64,000 nt of DNA from Chondrus crispus. Its lineage: Eukaryota > Rhodophyta > Florideophyceae > Gigartinales > Gigartinaceae. The position numbers were made by a program, and so were the translations under genes. Shown piece by piece: positions 11,645 through 20,699 of the stretch. Under the pieces are notes generated by a model. That model worked only from the letters and a program-made list of their open reading frames with translations. It made no database searches and was not told the DNA's origin. Position 1 is the stretch's first letter. Each line of letters opens with the position of its first letter. The DNA lies in contig NW_005178734.1 in assembly GCF_000350225.1 (NCBI RefSeq), positions 186,001 to 250,000 of the forward strand, given 5' to 3'.

Positions 11645-11885
11645 GTAGCAGCGCTACACCTCCGTACTGCCCGATGGCAAAGTACCGACACCGGAACGGT
11701 CGCAACCTGTATCCGATGGAACCAACACTGTCCTGTATACACAACAGGACCTTCGAGGGAGACGTCGTCGCAACAGCCTCCGTCGGTGGAAGTAAAAAAG
11801 TAGCAGCGCTACACCCACGTGTCGCCCGATGGCTAAGACACCTACACCGGTCCGGTCGCAACCAAAGCCGATGGCACCAACAACA
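11645..11885. repeat. imperfect tandem repeat with 155-bp period
   Basis: The block beginning GTAGCAGCGCTACACC at 11645 recurs at 11800. In both copies it is followed by a diverged stretch sharing GCCCGATGGC, GGTCGCAACC and CCGATGG. Sequence just upstream of each copy (CGTCGCAAC) is also related, so the repeat may start near 11600. Confidence 0.75.
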
Positions 11886-12150
11886 AACAAAAGAACCAAC
11901 ACAAGAGCCCGATGACTCCAGTCGTCACAATGCGGATCGCAATCAGGCACTGTGGAACCAACACAAGATAAGGGAATAGAAATAGAGATAGAAATAGAAA
12001 TGGATAGGTGAAATAAAGGAAAAGGAAAGGGAACCCCCGAGCGCAAAGGATAACGTAATCTGTGGTAAAAGGGAGCGTCTTGGGAAAGACGGACTTCGAC
12101 CAAGGCGATATTCAACTCTGGCAACTCGGGGTACCTTTACTGACTTGGTG

Positions 12151-12155
12151 GTCAG
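12151..12155. repeat. target site duplication GTCAG (left copy) of the giant gypsy element
   Basis: GTCAG directly precedes TGTAGCATAA at 12156, and the same five bases directly follow ...TACCACA at 28767-28771. Five-bp duplications are typical of Ty3/gypsy integration. Confidence 0.93.
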
Positions 12156-12855
12156 TGTAGCATAAACACCCCCAGACGACTGGAGGTGTATGCGCAGTTC
12201 GACCTGTAGACCCCGGATCGGAGAAGGGGTGAAGCGGGCCAACCAGCTACGGAACCGGGCTCGGGCCCGGGTAGCGGTGGTAGAGCGGGAGCGAGCAGGG
12301 ACGCGCGCACGCACGAGCGGATCGACGCCTCGACGCCCCGGAGCAGCACTGGGTGACGTACCAGTGCTAACGGGCGGAGGCGGTTCCGTGTTCGCTCGCG
12401 TGCTGCGCGTCCACTCCGGCTCCGCTCCGACTAAACGCGCGCGAAGAGCGAAGGCGACGTTTAGAATAAGCTGGGGGGACTGACCTTGGCGGTCGGTTGA
12501 GGACAAGCCCGTGCTTGTCCCCCTCCGCCGCCGTCGGTCCGCTCTATATTTAATATACAAAACAATCTATCATAACACTACAGTACCGAGGTACTGTAGT
12601 GGGCTACTGTAGTGCAGGTCGGCCTGCACTGTAATACTGTCAGCTATGTCGAGGCTGACAGTACACGTATCACCCGTAGTGCGTGCGCGCTTCGTTCGCG
12701 CGCTGTACACGTGTGCACGTGTATGCGCATGTCCCTTGTCCCCGTGGTGTACACGTGGACACGCGCGGTGGTACTGTAGAGCTCGACGCTCTACAGTAGC
12801 TGATCTAGTTCTTGATCTAATCTAATTTAAACCCCCAGGGGGGGGTTATACCACA
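12156..12855 (-). repeat. giant gypsy 3' LTR
   Basis: Read on the minus strand it begins TGTGGTATAACC and ends GTTTATGCTACA. A TATA-like TATATTAAATATAGAGC (minus strand) lies near 12542-12558. It holds the hairpin array described separately. Confidence 0.95.
12577..12798. repeat. array of stem-loops built on TACTGTA/TACAGTA in the LTR
   Basis: Successive inverted repeats: 12577-12587/12590-12600 (11-bp arms), 12611-12618/12623-12630 (8-bp arms), 12636-12644/12654-12662 (9-bp arms), a GCGCGC hairpin near 12685-12705, and 12772-12782/12788-12798 (11-bp arms). The same array is in the other LTR at about 28487-28709. In element orientation it lies in the upstream (U3-side) part. Confidence 0.85.
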
Positions 12856-12867
12856 CCGCCCCCCCTC
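12856..12867 (-). promoter_or_regulatory. polypurine tract next to the giant gypsy 3' LTR
   Basis: Minus-strand GAGGGGGGGCGG directly abuts the LTR start TGTGG. It is the expected plus-strand primer site. Confidence 0.7.
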
Positions 12868-12933
12868 AAGACTGAACGTCCGCGTTCAGTACTCTCGGGC
12901 TTGTAGAGGCGACCATGTCGGATCCCCTCCCTG

Positions 12934-15461
12934 TACCCTTCCCGGAAAGGTCAATTCTGGACAATGGTCAATTCCGGACAAAATTAAACCCGCGTCCAGT
13001 GAACCATCACCAATGAATGCAAGGGCCAAAAAACATAGCCAAAGGGCAGACAACAGCAAGGACAGTGCGCTGGTAGCTTTCAAAATCAGAAAAGGCGGGA
13101 TCCCTGAGCGTGACGTAGATTCAAAGTCGCGAGGGCGGTGCATTTATAGCGGTCTCCGTCAATGACAATTAGGGATAGCATCCTATATAGTCTTTTACAG
13201 TCGCCAAGTCACCTTTTGGCCACACCGCAATGGCATTCTCAATGAGACAGCAGACAAAACGGATCAAAAGGCAGAATGAGAAGGCTTCGAAGCGCATGAA
13301 GAGCAAAGCTGCCGCAGTGCAGTTTTTGAGAGACACAACAATGTCGTTGCGTGCCATATCGAAAGCGACAGGTTTGAGTAAGTCAGTTGTTGGGGAACTT
13401 AAAGAGCTGGTCCGGAGATCAGATTCTGAAAGTATCAGCTACCAGGAGACAGATGGGAAACTGTCACAACCAGGGAGACGGACGGTTCTGACAGAGGATG
13501 AGGAAAAAATGATAGCACAGCGCCTTGTTTTTGCTGCACAACGTGGATTTGCTGCCGATGTTGAAACATTAAGGACCATGATGGCTAGAATAGCTGCCGA
13601 TGGCCGCGTGAATTGGAAGAATGGCATCCCTAGTTACGATGCAGTGCGATCTTTTAGATCACGTCATCGAGAACTAACATTTCGAAATTACGAATGCAAA
13701 GACAAGGCAAAGCTGAAAGGAGAATCATTCGGTCATGTGTCACGTTACTTCGAAATATTAAAGACTATTAACGACAAACATCCCGGAATACTGCTTGATG
13801 GGGATCGTGTTTGGAACATAGATGAAACTGCGGTTGATGCAACATTCGGCAAGCGTAAAAAAGTGTTTGGTCCCTCCGATACGCATCATGGTGGTTTCAT
13901 AGCCTCTTCCAAGACACAAGGAGTAGACAAACACATAACTGCCGTTGTTGCAGTTTCAGCATCTGGTCGAGTCGCTCCACCGTTCTTCATAGTGGCTGGA
14001 AAATATGTCATGTCAAGTTGGCTGGAGCCTTTGCCAAAAATGTTTGGCAAAAGTGGAAGCGATTGCTATCCGTTTCCATGCCATGGATGGTTCCCGGCTG
14101 ACGGAGTCGTAAAGTGCAGTGAGAATGGATCGATGGAAATGGATCTACTTGCCGCATACATGACACACCTCAATAATTTTGTCCGCAAGTTTGTCAACAC
14201 AAGCCAACACTATGTTGTTTCTCTTGATGGCCACGCATCACGTAATGGTTTGAAGTGGCTCGAGGTTTGTGAAAAGAACAATTGTGAAATTGTGTGTTCA
14301 CCCGCGAACACATCCCACTTTTTACAACCTTGTGACCAAATGGTCAACAAGGAGTTCAAGGTTGCTATTCGCGAGATACGAGATGAATTCTACAAATCTC
14401 AAACGGTGTCAACACGAGGCGTACAGTTTAACCTTATATGCGGAGTTTACGCATTCTCGCGCATCACAACGCAAGGCGTTCGGGATTCATTCAGCAGAAC
14501 TGGACTGTATCCTTTCAATCCAGGATTTGCTCAGACGTTTTTAGATCGGAAGCAGACTGCTGTCAGCGCTGAAAAATTACTTGATGCGGCGGTTTCGAGA
14601 CCAGCAGTGCCTCAAAACACGGAGTTATTTCCCCACACGAAGGAGCGCACACCGGATTTGGAGACTGTAGAGAAGGTTGACAGCATTATGAACAGCGAAC
14701 TTGGGCCCTCTTTAAAACTGCAGCGCTTAAGCATGTTGCTGCAAAATTCGGGCACGGTTAACAACATCGTAATGGACACTGTGTCTTCACAATCGACATC
14801 TACTGCAAAGAGCAGCAACACAACACCAAAAAACGTGCGACTCTACTGCGGGGCTCCCGCTGAACATTTGACTGTCGGACTCATGATTCAGCGTCGTCTT
14901 GACAGGGAAAATGCCCAACAGGTGGCAGAATTGGCAAAGCATGAGCGTCGAAAAGCGGCTGAGAGCCTACGTAATGCTAAGAAAGAGGCAGCTCTGAGGA
15001 AGAGGAAATCTCGCGAGGATGAGCGAAAGAGATTAAAGGACCAAAACGTCAGGCTACTGAGGAAAAAGCTTCGAAAAGACGCAAAAAGGCAACAGCAAGA
15101 GGCTCTGAGGTGCGCTTGAAAGGGTCAGAGGGTTGTAGGGGAAGTCGAAAGAAGTCGCGAGCACAAAGAGAAAGCTGGAAGATATCTAAAGCTATTGTCG
15201 GGCAAATTGTTTCGGCTGTCCTGGCGAAGAAATGTTCTGTCCGGAATTAACCGTTGTCGTAAAATTTTGTGAAACGGTTAGTTTGTTTTGTCACGCTTGT
15301 TGTTTTAGTTCCTGAGTCTACTTTGGCGCAAAAACCCACCAGGAGATAGCGAGAGGTGTGCTTTCTCCATTGGTCAGCTCGGAATTCGTCACGGGGATGT
15401 CACGAGAGTGCAAGGGCTGCGGCGCCAAAGTTGTCCGGAATTGACCTTTCCGGGAAGGGTA
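12934..15461 (+). mobile_element. pogo/Tigger-like DNA transposon
   Basis: Terminal inverted repeats of 29 bp (12936-12964 and 15431-15459) match with one mismatch, begin CCCTTCCCGGAAAGGTCAAT, and are flanked by TA on each side (12934-12935 and 15460-15461). The element proper is 2524 bp. The motif GGTCAATTCCGGACA recurs just inside each end (near 12966 on the left and, as TGTCCGGAATTAACC, near 15239 on the right), which suggests subterminal transposase-binding sites. One intact transposase gene fills it. Insertion at TA and a DDE_1 transposase fit the Tc1/mariner-pogo superfamily. Confidence 0.95.
13230..15119 (+). CDS. pogo/Tigger-like DDE transposase, intact
   Basis: This 629-aa protein cuts and pastes the transposon around it. 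The N-terminus is basic (residues 1-40), followed by a helix-turn-helix-like segment with LRAISKATGLSKSVVGELK (about 47-65) and a second DNA-binding-like region (about 85-160, ending in YDAVRSFRSRHREL). The DDE_1 catalytic core follows: VWNIDETAVD near residue 198, SLDGHASRNG near 335 and FLQPCDQMVNKEF near 370 supply the three acidic residues. The C-terminus (about 560-629) is a Lys/Arg-rich coiled coil. The reading frame has no stops, unlike every retrotransposon gene around it, so the copy may be recent or still active. The start ATG lies about 290 bp inside the left end. Confidence 0.92.
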   Translation: MAFSMRQQTKRIKRQNEKASKRMKSKAAAVQFLRDTTMSLRAISKATGLSKSVVGELKELVRRSDSESISYQETDGKLSQPGRRTVLTEDEEKMIAQRLVFAAQRGFAADVETLRTMMARIAADGRVNWKNGIPSYDAVRSFRSRHRELTFRNYECKDKAKLKGESFGHVSRYFEILKTINDKHPGILLDGDRVWNIDETAVDATFGKRKKVFGPSDTHHGGFIASSKTQGVDKHITAVVAVSASGRVAPPFFIVAGKYVMSSWLEPLPKMFGKSGSDCYPFPCHGWFPADGVVKCSENGSMEMDLLAAYMTHLNNFVRKFVNTSQHYVVSLDGHASRNGLKWLEVCEKNNCEIVCSPANTSHFLQPCDQMVNKEFKVAIREIRDEFYKSQTVSTRGVQFNLICGVYAFSRITTQGVRDSFSRTGLYPFNPGFAQTFLDRKQTAVSAEKLLDAAVSRPAVPQNTELFPHTKERTPDLETVEKVDSIMNSELGPSLKLQRLSMLLQNSGTVNNIVMDTVSSQSTSTAKSSNTTPKNVRLYCGAPAEHLTVGLMIQRRLDRENAQQVAELAKHERRKAAESLRNAKKEAALRKRKSREDERKRLKDQNVRLLRKKLRKDAKRQQQEALRCA

Positions 15462-15705
15462 GTCCTAGACTTGACCCGGGTTCCACCTGACCCGTCCCCC
15501 TCATCGCGCGTATTCCACCCCTCCGCCATCCACGCAGCCGCGCTCCCCCTGCACTGCGCTCCCCCTGCACTGCGCTCCCCCTCGCCAACCCCTCGCTCCC
15601 TCGCGAGTGGGGGATTCTCGTTCCTTTCTGTCTGGCCCTGGCCATTCTCGCCACACCACTGTGGTTGTCCCCCTATTCGTGGGGTGTCTCGCCGTCCGGG
15701 TCGGT

Positions 15706-17925
15706 ATGCCGTCCTCCATCGCAGGTCCTACCTCCGCCCCCGTTGCCGGCGTACCGGAGCCTCCGTGCTCCTCGCCGCCTTCCTCTAGGGCCCTCGGGCC
15801 CTACCGGCCGTCCGTCACGGGCTTCGTGCCCCCAGAGGGGCGTATCCCGAGGCAACCCGGCGCGGTCGTGCGCCCGTGGTCCACAGATCAACCGTTCCAG
15901 AGGGTTCGCGGCTCCCGTGAGTCGACTTCGTCCATCGAGATCGTTCCCGCCTCATGCAGTCGACCTGCCACCTCGTTGTCGCCGTCTGCCGACGAACCGG
16001 TGGCGCAGCAAGCCGGCTTGCTGCCTCAGGGGTCGGTGGGAGTGCAGTCGTCGCCGCCGCTTCGTACCGTACGGCCCGGCGAGGGCTCGGGTGGCACGCC
16101 TTCAGAGTGGTTCGGGGTCCCACTTGAACGATCGACGCCGCTCCCTCTCGACCGCCTGAAGTTCACCTGGTGTCGTTATGCCCGCTCGGGGGTTACCGTC
16201 GGGGAATTGCTAGCGCGTGAGACCCTCTGCCCGGACTTGCTACGAGTACGCAAGGTCTATGAGGCGGGTCGGGGGGAGGAATCCTCCCTCGTGTTGGGGC
16301 GTCTTCTCGCGGAGGGGGACGGGGCGGCCTACCAGATCCCTACTGCGATCGTCGGCGATCGCACCTTTGCTTATAGCTTGGCCGAGGTAGAGTACGTTGA
16401 TCGAATGGCGGACTATCTCATTAACCGTGGGTCGTCGCCCTCTCGTGAGTTCGTCCTGTCCATGGTTGCGGGACTGTACGTAAGCCCCCGTCCCTTTGCC
16501 TACTCAAAAACACGCGTCGCCTTGCAGAAGTCAGCTTGTTCGCTCATGAGGCTACACCGCGTGGCCATTGCTCCCCACGATTGGGCAGCCTATAGGCACT
16601 CCGGAGAAGCGGACGGCCGCGTCTTCCGGTCGGCCGTTTTCGAGGACGGTCTCTTTCCAAGCGATTTTCCGTTACTCCCCACCGTGGTAGGGGAGGCACT
16701 CCCCTCGTTGGGGGTGCATCCCCTACTTCCGTACGTCTTAAAACACTTTGGGGTGGCGTGTACTGATCCGACGCATCCCGCACACGCCGCCCTGATGTAC
16801 AACGTAGAGAGGGAATGGGCATGGGCACTCGGCAACGCGTTCATGAACGAGGTATCGATCCATGGCCGGGTGTTCGTCCAGCCCCTCAGCGTATTAGCCC
16901 ATCTGGGGAGGGTAGCGTGGGACCTTCCCAATGTCCCCCTACACCCGCTCGAGCGGAATTCCCTACATGTACCTTGGACGTATGCCTTCGCCCTCGAGCT
17001 GATGCATCGAGCCTGTGATGCGGGACCCCGTCACCTCCGTCACTGGACGGATTTCACCACTGGCGTACAGTCCTCGTTTCTGGCCTATGACCATCGATCC
17101 GACACCTTCACGGCGCGGCCTACCGTCGCGCCACCCTCCACTAGGCAGTCGGGAGGCGGAGTCGGCTCGGCCTCACGACTGGCTCGAAAAAAACGTTACC
17201 GTGATCTAGACGGGGAGCCCCCGACTTTCCCTTTTGCGGGTACGAACCCGCCATCCGGACTGTCGATGCCCGTGGGCAGCCACCGCCGACCGGCGAGCCC
17301 TCAGGTTCCCCCAGTGCCTCCTCTTAACTCGGTCTCGATCCTTGCCGTCCCGAGCGGGGAAGCGCTACGTCGCCTGACACTCGAGCGGGCGGATATCCAT
17401 GACATACCAATCTTACATCGCGCCCTCGGGGACGCGAGCGATCGTTCGTGGCCAGTGGAAAGGCTGCTGAGCACCCTTGCCAGCTGGTACTTGGCGCGGG
17501 GCGACGAGGCCCGGGGCATCGCCGCGCAGCGCGACTCGCATATGTCCGAACTCTGCCACGTGCGTCGCGAGTTAACGAGGGTGCGCGAGGCAATGGCTAC
17601 GCAGACCGGCGTACTCGAGCGAACGACCGCCGATCGGGACTGGTACCGGGCCGAGCGGGACGCACTTCGTGCTCCCCGGGTGGCGCCTCCGTCCACTTCG
17701 CGCCCGGCCTTGCGAGATCCTTACGAAGATCCGGGGCGTGAAGCTCCGGTGGTAGAGAGCGCTGCGACTCTCGAGGGCGGCGAGCCGCGCTGGACGCGTC
17801 ACGACGAAGTGGCCATGCCTCCTCTCGAGGGGCTGGGCTCGGGGTTACCCCGCCACCCAAGTTATTGCACTCCGGGTCTCTATGGGTCGGGTCCTACAGC
17901 GGCACCCAACGGCTCGAGCCGTTGA
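15706..17925 (+). CDS. accessory ORF of the giant gypsy element, antisense to gag-pol, unknown function
   Basis: An open frame of 739 codons from ATG 15706 (the frame is open further upstream without another ATG before the transposon end). I do not recognise the family. The first about 140 residues are Pro/Ser-rich and probably disordered. A globular middle (about 150-480) is rich in Trp, Tyr and Leu, with stretches such as RLKFTWCRYARSGVTVGELL and PLHPLERNSLHVPWTYAF. A disordered linker follows, then a likely coiled coil (about 595-675, with Arg/Glu-rich helices) and an acidic tail. It lies on the strand opposite to gag-pol, between pol and the 3' LTR, as do the additional antisense ORFs of some giant plant gypsy elements. 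The uninterrupted frame, beside a nonsense-bearing pol, suggests selection or recent decay of pol. The pogo-like insertion ends 246 bp upstream and may have displaced its promoter. Confidence 0.65.
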   Translation: MPSSIAGPTSAPVAGVPEPPCSSPPSSRALGPYRPSVTGFVPPEGRIPRQPGAVVRPWSTDQPFQRVRGSRESTSSIEIVPASCSRPATSLSPSADEPVAQQAGLLPQGSVGVQSSPPLRTVRPGEGSGGTPSEWFGVPLERSTPLPLDRLKFTWCRYARSGVTVGELLARETLCPDLLRVRKVYEAGRGEESSLVLGRLLAEGDGAAYQIPTAIVGDRTFAYSLAEVEYVDRMADYLINRGSSPSREFVLSMVAGLYVSPRPFAYSKTRVALQKSACSLMRLHRVAIAPHDWAAYRHSGEADGRVFRSAVFEDGLFPSDFPLLPTVVGEALPSLGVHPLLPYVLKHFGVACTDPTHPAHAALMYNVEREWAWALGNAFMNEVSIHGRVFVQPLSVLAHLGRVAWDLPNVPLHPLERNSLHVPWTYAFALELMHRACDAGPRHLRHWTDFTTGVQSSFLAYDHRSDTFTARPTVAPPSTRQSGGGVGSASRLARKKRYRDLDGEPPTFPFAGTNPPSGLSMPVGSHRRPASPQVPPVPPLNSVSILAVPSGEALRRLTLERADIHDIPILHRALGDASDRSWPVERLLSTLASWYLARGDEARGIAAQRDSHMSELCHVRRELTRVREAMATQTGVLERTTADRDWYRAERDALRAPRVAPPSTSRPALRDPYEDPGREAPVVESAATLEGGEPRWTRHDEVAMPPLEGLGSGLPRHPSYCTPGLYGSGPTAAPNGSSR

Positions 17926-20689
17926 GTTCACGGGCGTCACGTCGCCTCGACCCTTCATTCACGTAAAGCCCTTCTCCTTTCCGTTTGGTTCTCCTCGATT
18001 TCCTTTCTTCTTTCCTTGTGCCGACCCGCCTTCCGAAAGGTTCGCCGTTGCGCCCTATGAACTGCGCATATTGCTCCCTTTGTTTTCGTCGAAGGTCGAG
18101 CGCGCGCCGTCCGTTGCGCGACATTCATGCCTCACGCGCGGCGCGTCATACCATTCTGCTACTCACACAGCCAACACCGCTTAAAAACCTCCCGCCATGC
18201 ACGTGCGGCGTCCCGTGAGGTCGCCCTCCGCGTACTCCGCATCACAGCAGTCCTCGCGCTCCTCAAACGAATCGATGCGGCACGACCGTACCTCCTGCAG
18301 TATGCCCTTATTCCACGACCCTTATACATGCAACCTCTCATGTTGACAGCATGCCTCCTTCACCCTAAGTTGGGGACAAAGGTAAAAATTGAACGAGTTG
18401 GCGGGCGTATGTTCCAAGTAGTGTAGCTAGAGTATTCCATCGGTCGACAAGCCTCTCGAATAGGTGAAGGCCATATGCATACACATACATGAGGACGACA
18501 ACGTTTCCTGTGCGGGTCCCCCTTTTCATGCCCCAGCCGCATTTCGTCCCTCCCTCTCCCAGAAAGGGGATCACGGGAGGGCGGTTCCCTGTCGGCCGCG
18601 TGGGTCGAGCATCGAGGCTCTACCTTTCTGCGCCGATCTTGGTGGTCGCGGTTGGTCGTCCCTCACTTTTTACGCGGACCTCGTTCGCCCGGTCCGTGTC
18701 GCTGGGTCCTGCCCATCGAGGCGACGTGGAGAACAGTATACGCTTCCGCATGCGCGCAATAGGAGGGCGCGACAATGAGGTGAGGGCCATGACGATGAGT
18801 CGTTTGCGCGCGTTTTTTTCTTTCTTGTGCGTACGAAGGGGCCGTACGATGGGCAGAGTCTTCCTTGTAATTTTGCTTCATGCAGCCCCCTCGAAAGGCA
18901 CTGGCGCGTTGGAGTCGAAAGAGGCACGTGCCTCGGGGGACCTGTCCGTCGATGTCTGCGTGCGGCCGATCCACGTTTCTCGGATCGTTTTCTGACTGGG
19001 GGCCCGGCGCGGCTCGCGAGTGACCCCCCCACCGTCGCGTGACGCAAGACGGCGTGCATGCTTGTCGGTACCGCGCGGCGGCCGCTGGGGCCAGGTTACG
19101 TGACCTGGAGTCGACCCCCTTGAAGACGGCTTCGATTTGGTGCTCTTGACGCGTGCGCGCAGTAGTGGTAGCGGAGCTTGCCGGCGGCGACGACGCGTAA
19201 TGAAGGAAGGGGGAGGGAGTCGGGCGAGCCTTCTGCAAGGTACTTCGTGGATAATTCGAGCCGTGCACGCCGCTCTCGATAGTCGAGGGGTGAGATCATA
19301 AGTCGTTCGGAACTTCGTCTCTTCCCCGCCTTCGACCGTGTCCCTGCTCCTGGGCAAGTAGATCGCCCCGCGCTACAGAATCGGGCGTCTTTCCCTACCA
19401 GAGCTCGGGCTTGCGTCACACTTGGTGTCGCCTTGGCCAGCGCGGCGCCCGGGCGCGGAGCGCTTCTGTCTTAGTCCCTGTGTACGCACACTCGGAAAAA
19501 TCGTCAGAGTAGCATATGGAGGATGTGCGCGCGTCGTGAGGGATCGCGTCCCGGAGTTCGTCGGTGTCAGGATTGTTTCCGCGTTCGCGTTGGGTCCTTA
19601 TCGTCTACCCCGACAGTCGGGGTGCCTGGAGAGCGTTGCCCGCTTATGGATAGCCGGGCGACGCGGCGTGGGGTTGAGAGTCGTGACGTTGGCACCTCCT
19701 TGGTGTGTACGAGGGGTGTGCTGCGAGTCGTGGACCATTTGCCGTAGGTCGCCTCGGGTGTCCGGTCCGACCGCGCCCTCGCCGGCGTGTGGGCCTGGGG
19801 GAGAGGTCGGGGACTCCGCCCCGGTGCCCTCTCAGTGCGGGATGGCTTTTACGCCAGCGAAGGGCAGCTTGCTCCGCGTGCTGACCTCCGCTGTCCGATT
19901 GCGTGTCGTTCCTATCGAAACTTGTCCTGTCGGTCGTATGCGCATGTGCGCACGTGCGTCTTGCCCCACTGTACGTCACCTCTTTTTTTTGATTATTTCC
20001 GGAGGCGGCGGCGGTTCGGCATACAGTGTCATTCGGACTGTATTTTCCCCATATTTTTGGTACGTTCCCCCAAATTATTTTGGGTACGTGGTAACGGATT
20101 GACTGGAGCGGTAGGGCGGCCCGCGCGGCTTTTTAGTTCTTGTAGGCTCGCCCTTTTCCAATCGGTACCTCTCCGGTCGTGCGCGGTCGTGAGATCATGA
20201 GTCTCCCTACGCGTGGAGCTCGTCGCGACCGCCCGCGTCATTTCCTGGCTTGGAGGGTGGCGTCGCCCACCTGCCTCCTGTTGGTGACCACGCGACATAT
20301 TGCGTTGCCCGCGGTTCGTGTCGCTTGGTATTGGTGTGTCGCGTAGTGAGCTTGGACTGTCCATACGTCTTGGCGTCGTTCTTGCTTTCCGATTCGAGCA
20401 CCCTATCGGCGGGTGTTATCGTGACGCGTTCGTGTTTCTTGGGAGCTCGTATCCTCCCCTCCTGTACTCGATGTTCCAGGGCGTGCCATTTTCGTTGTAC
20501 CGTCCGTACGGTCTTCGCTTTTCGCGCTTTCTCGACGACGTCTGTCGTATCCGATGAGCTTGACGACCAATACGTTTTGGCGTCACGCGCCTTTGTTTGC
20601 CACCCCGGTGGGGTACTTTTGTCCGTTCGTACGAGTCATCTGTTCCTAACCGCGGCGTGTTAATTACGCGGAGACGAGGCGGTTGGGGG
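17926..20689. other. 2.8 kb of the giant gypsy element without recognisable genes
   Basis: The region lies between the accessory ORF and the internal polypurine tract. It is GC-rich with many short overlapping open frames on both strands, none with a recognisable domain or clear coding bias. I see no repeats of note. Confidence 0.5.
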
Positions 20690-20699
20690 CCCCCTCCTC
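20690..20699 (-). promoter_or_regulatory. internal polypurine tract overlapping the pol stop codon
   Basis: Minus-strand GAGGAGGGGG overlaps the TGA stop of pol (20700-20698). The identical decamer follows the chromodomain of the remnant at 1832-1841. It may prime plus-strand synthesis internally, in addition to the tract at the LTR. Confidence 0.55.

Larger units (their letters stand above)
11276..12155 (+). other. copia hinge region after integrase, no gene seen
   Basis: Between the integrase tail and the nested gypsy insertion lie about 0.88 kb rich in Gln/Asn/Thr codons, then a tandem repeat (11645-11885), then a purine-rich GAAATAGA run near 11977-12002. In copia elements this is the poorly conserved integrase C-terminal hinge before RT. 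I see no continuous frame. Confidence 0.5.
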
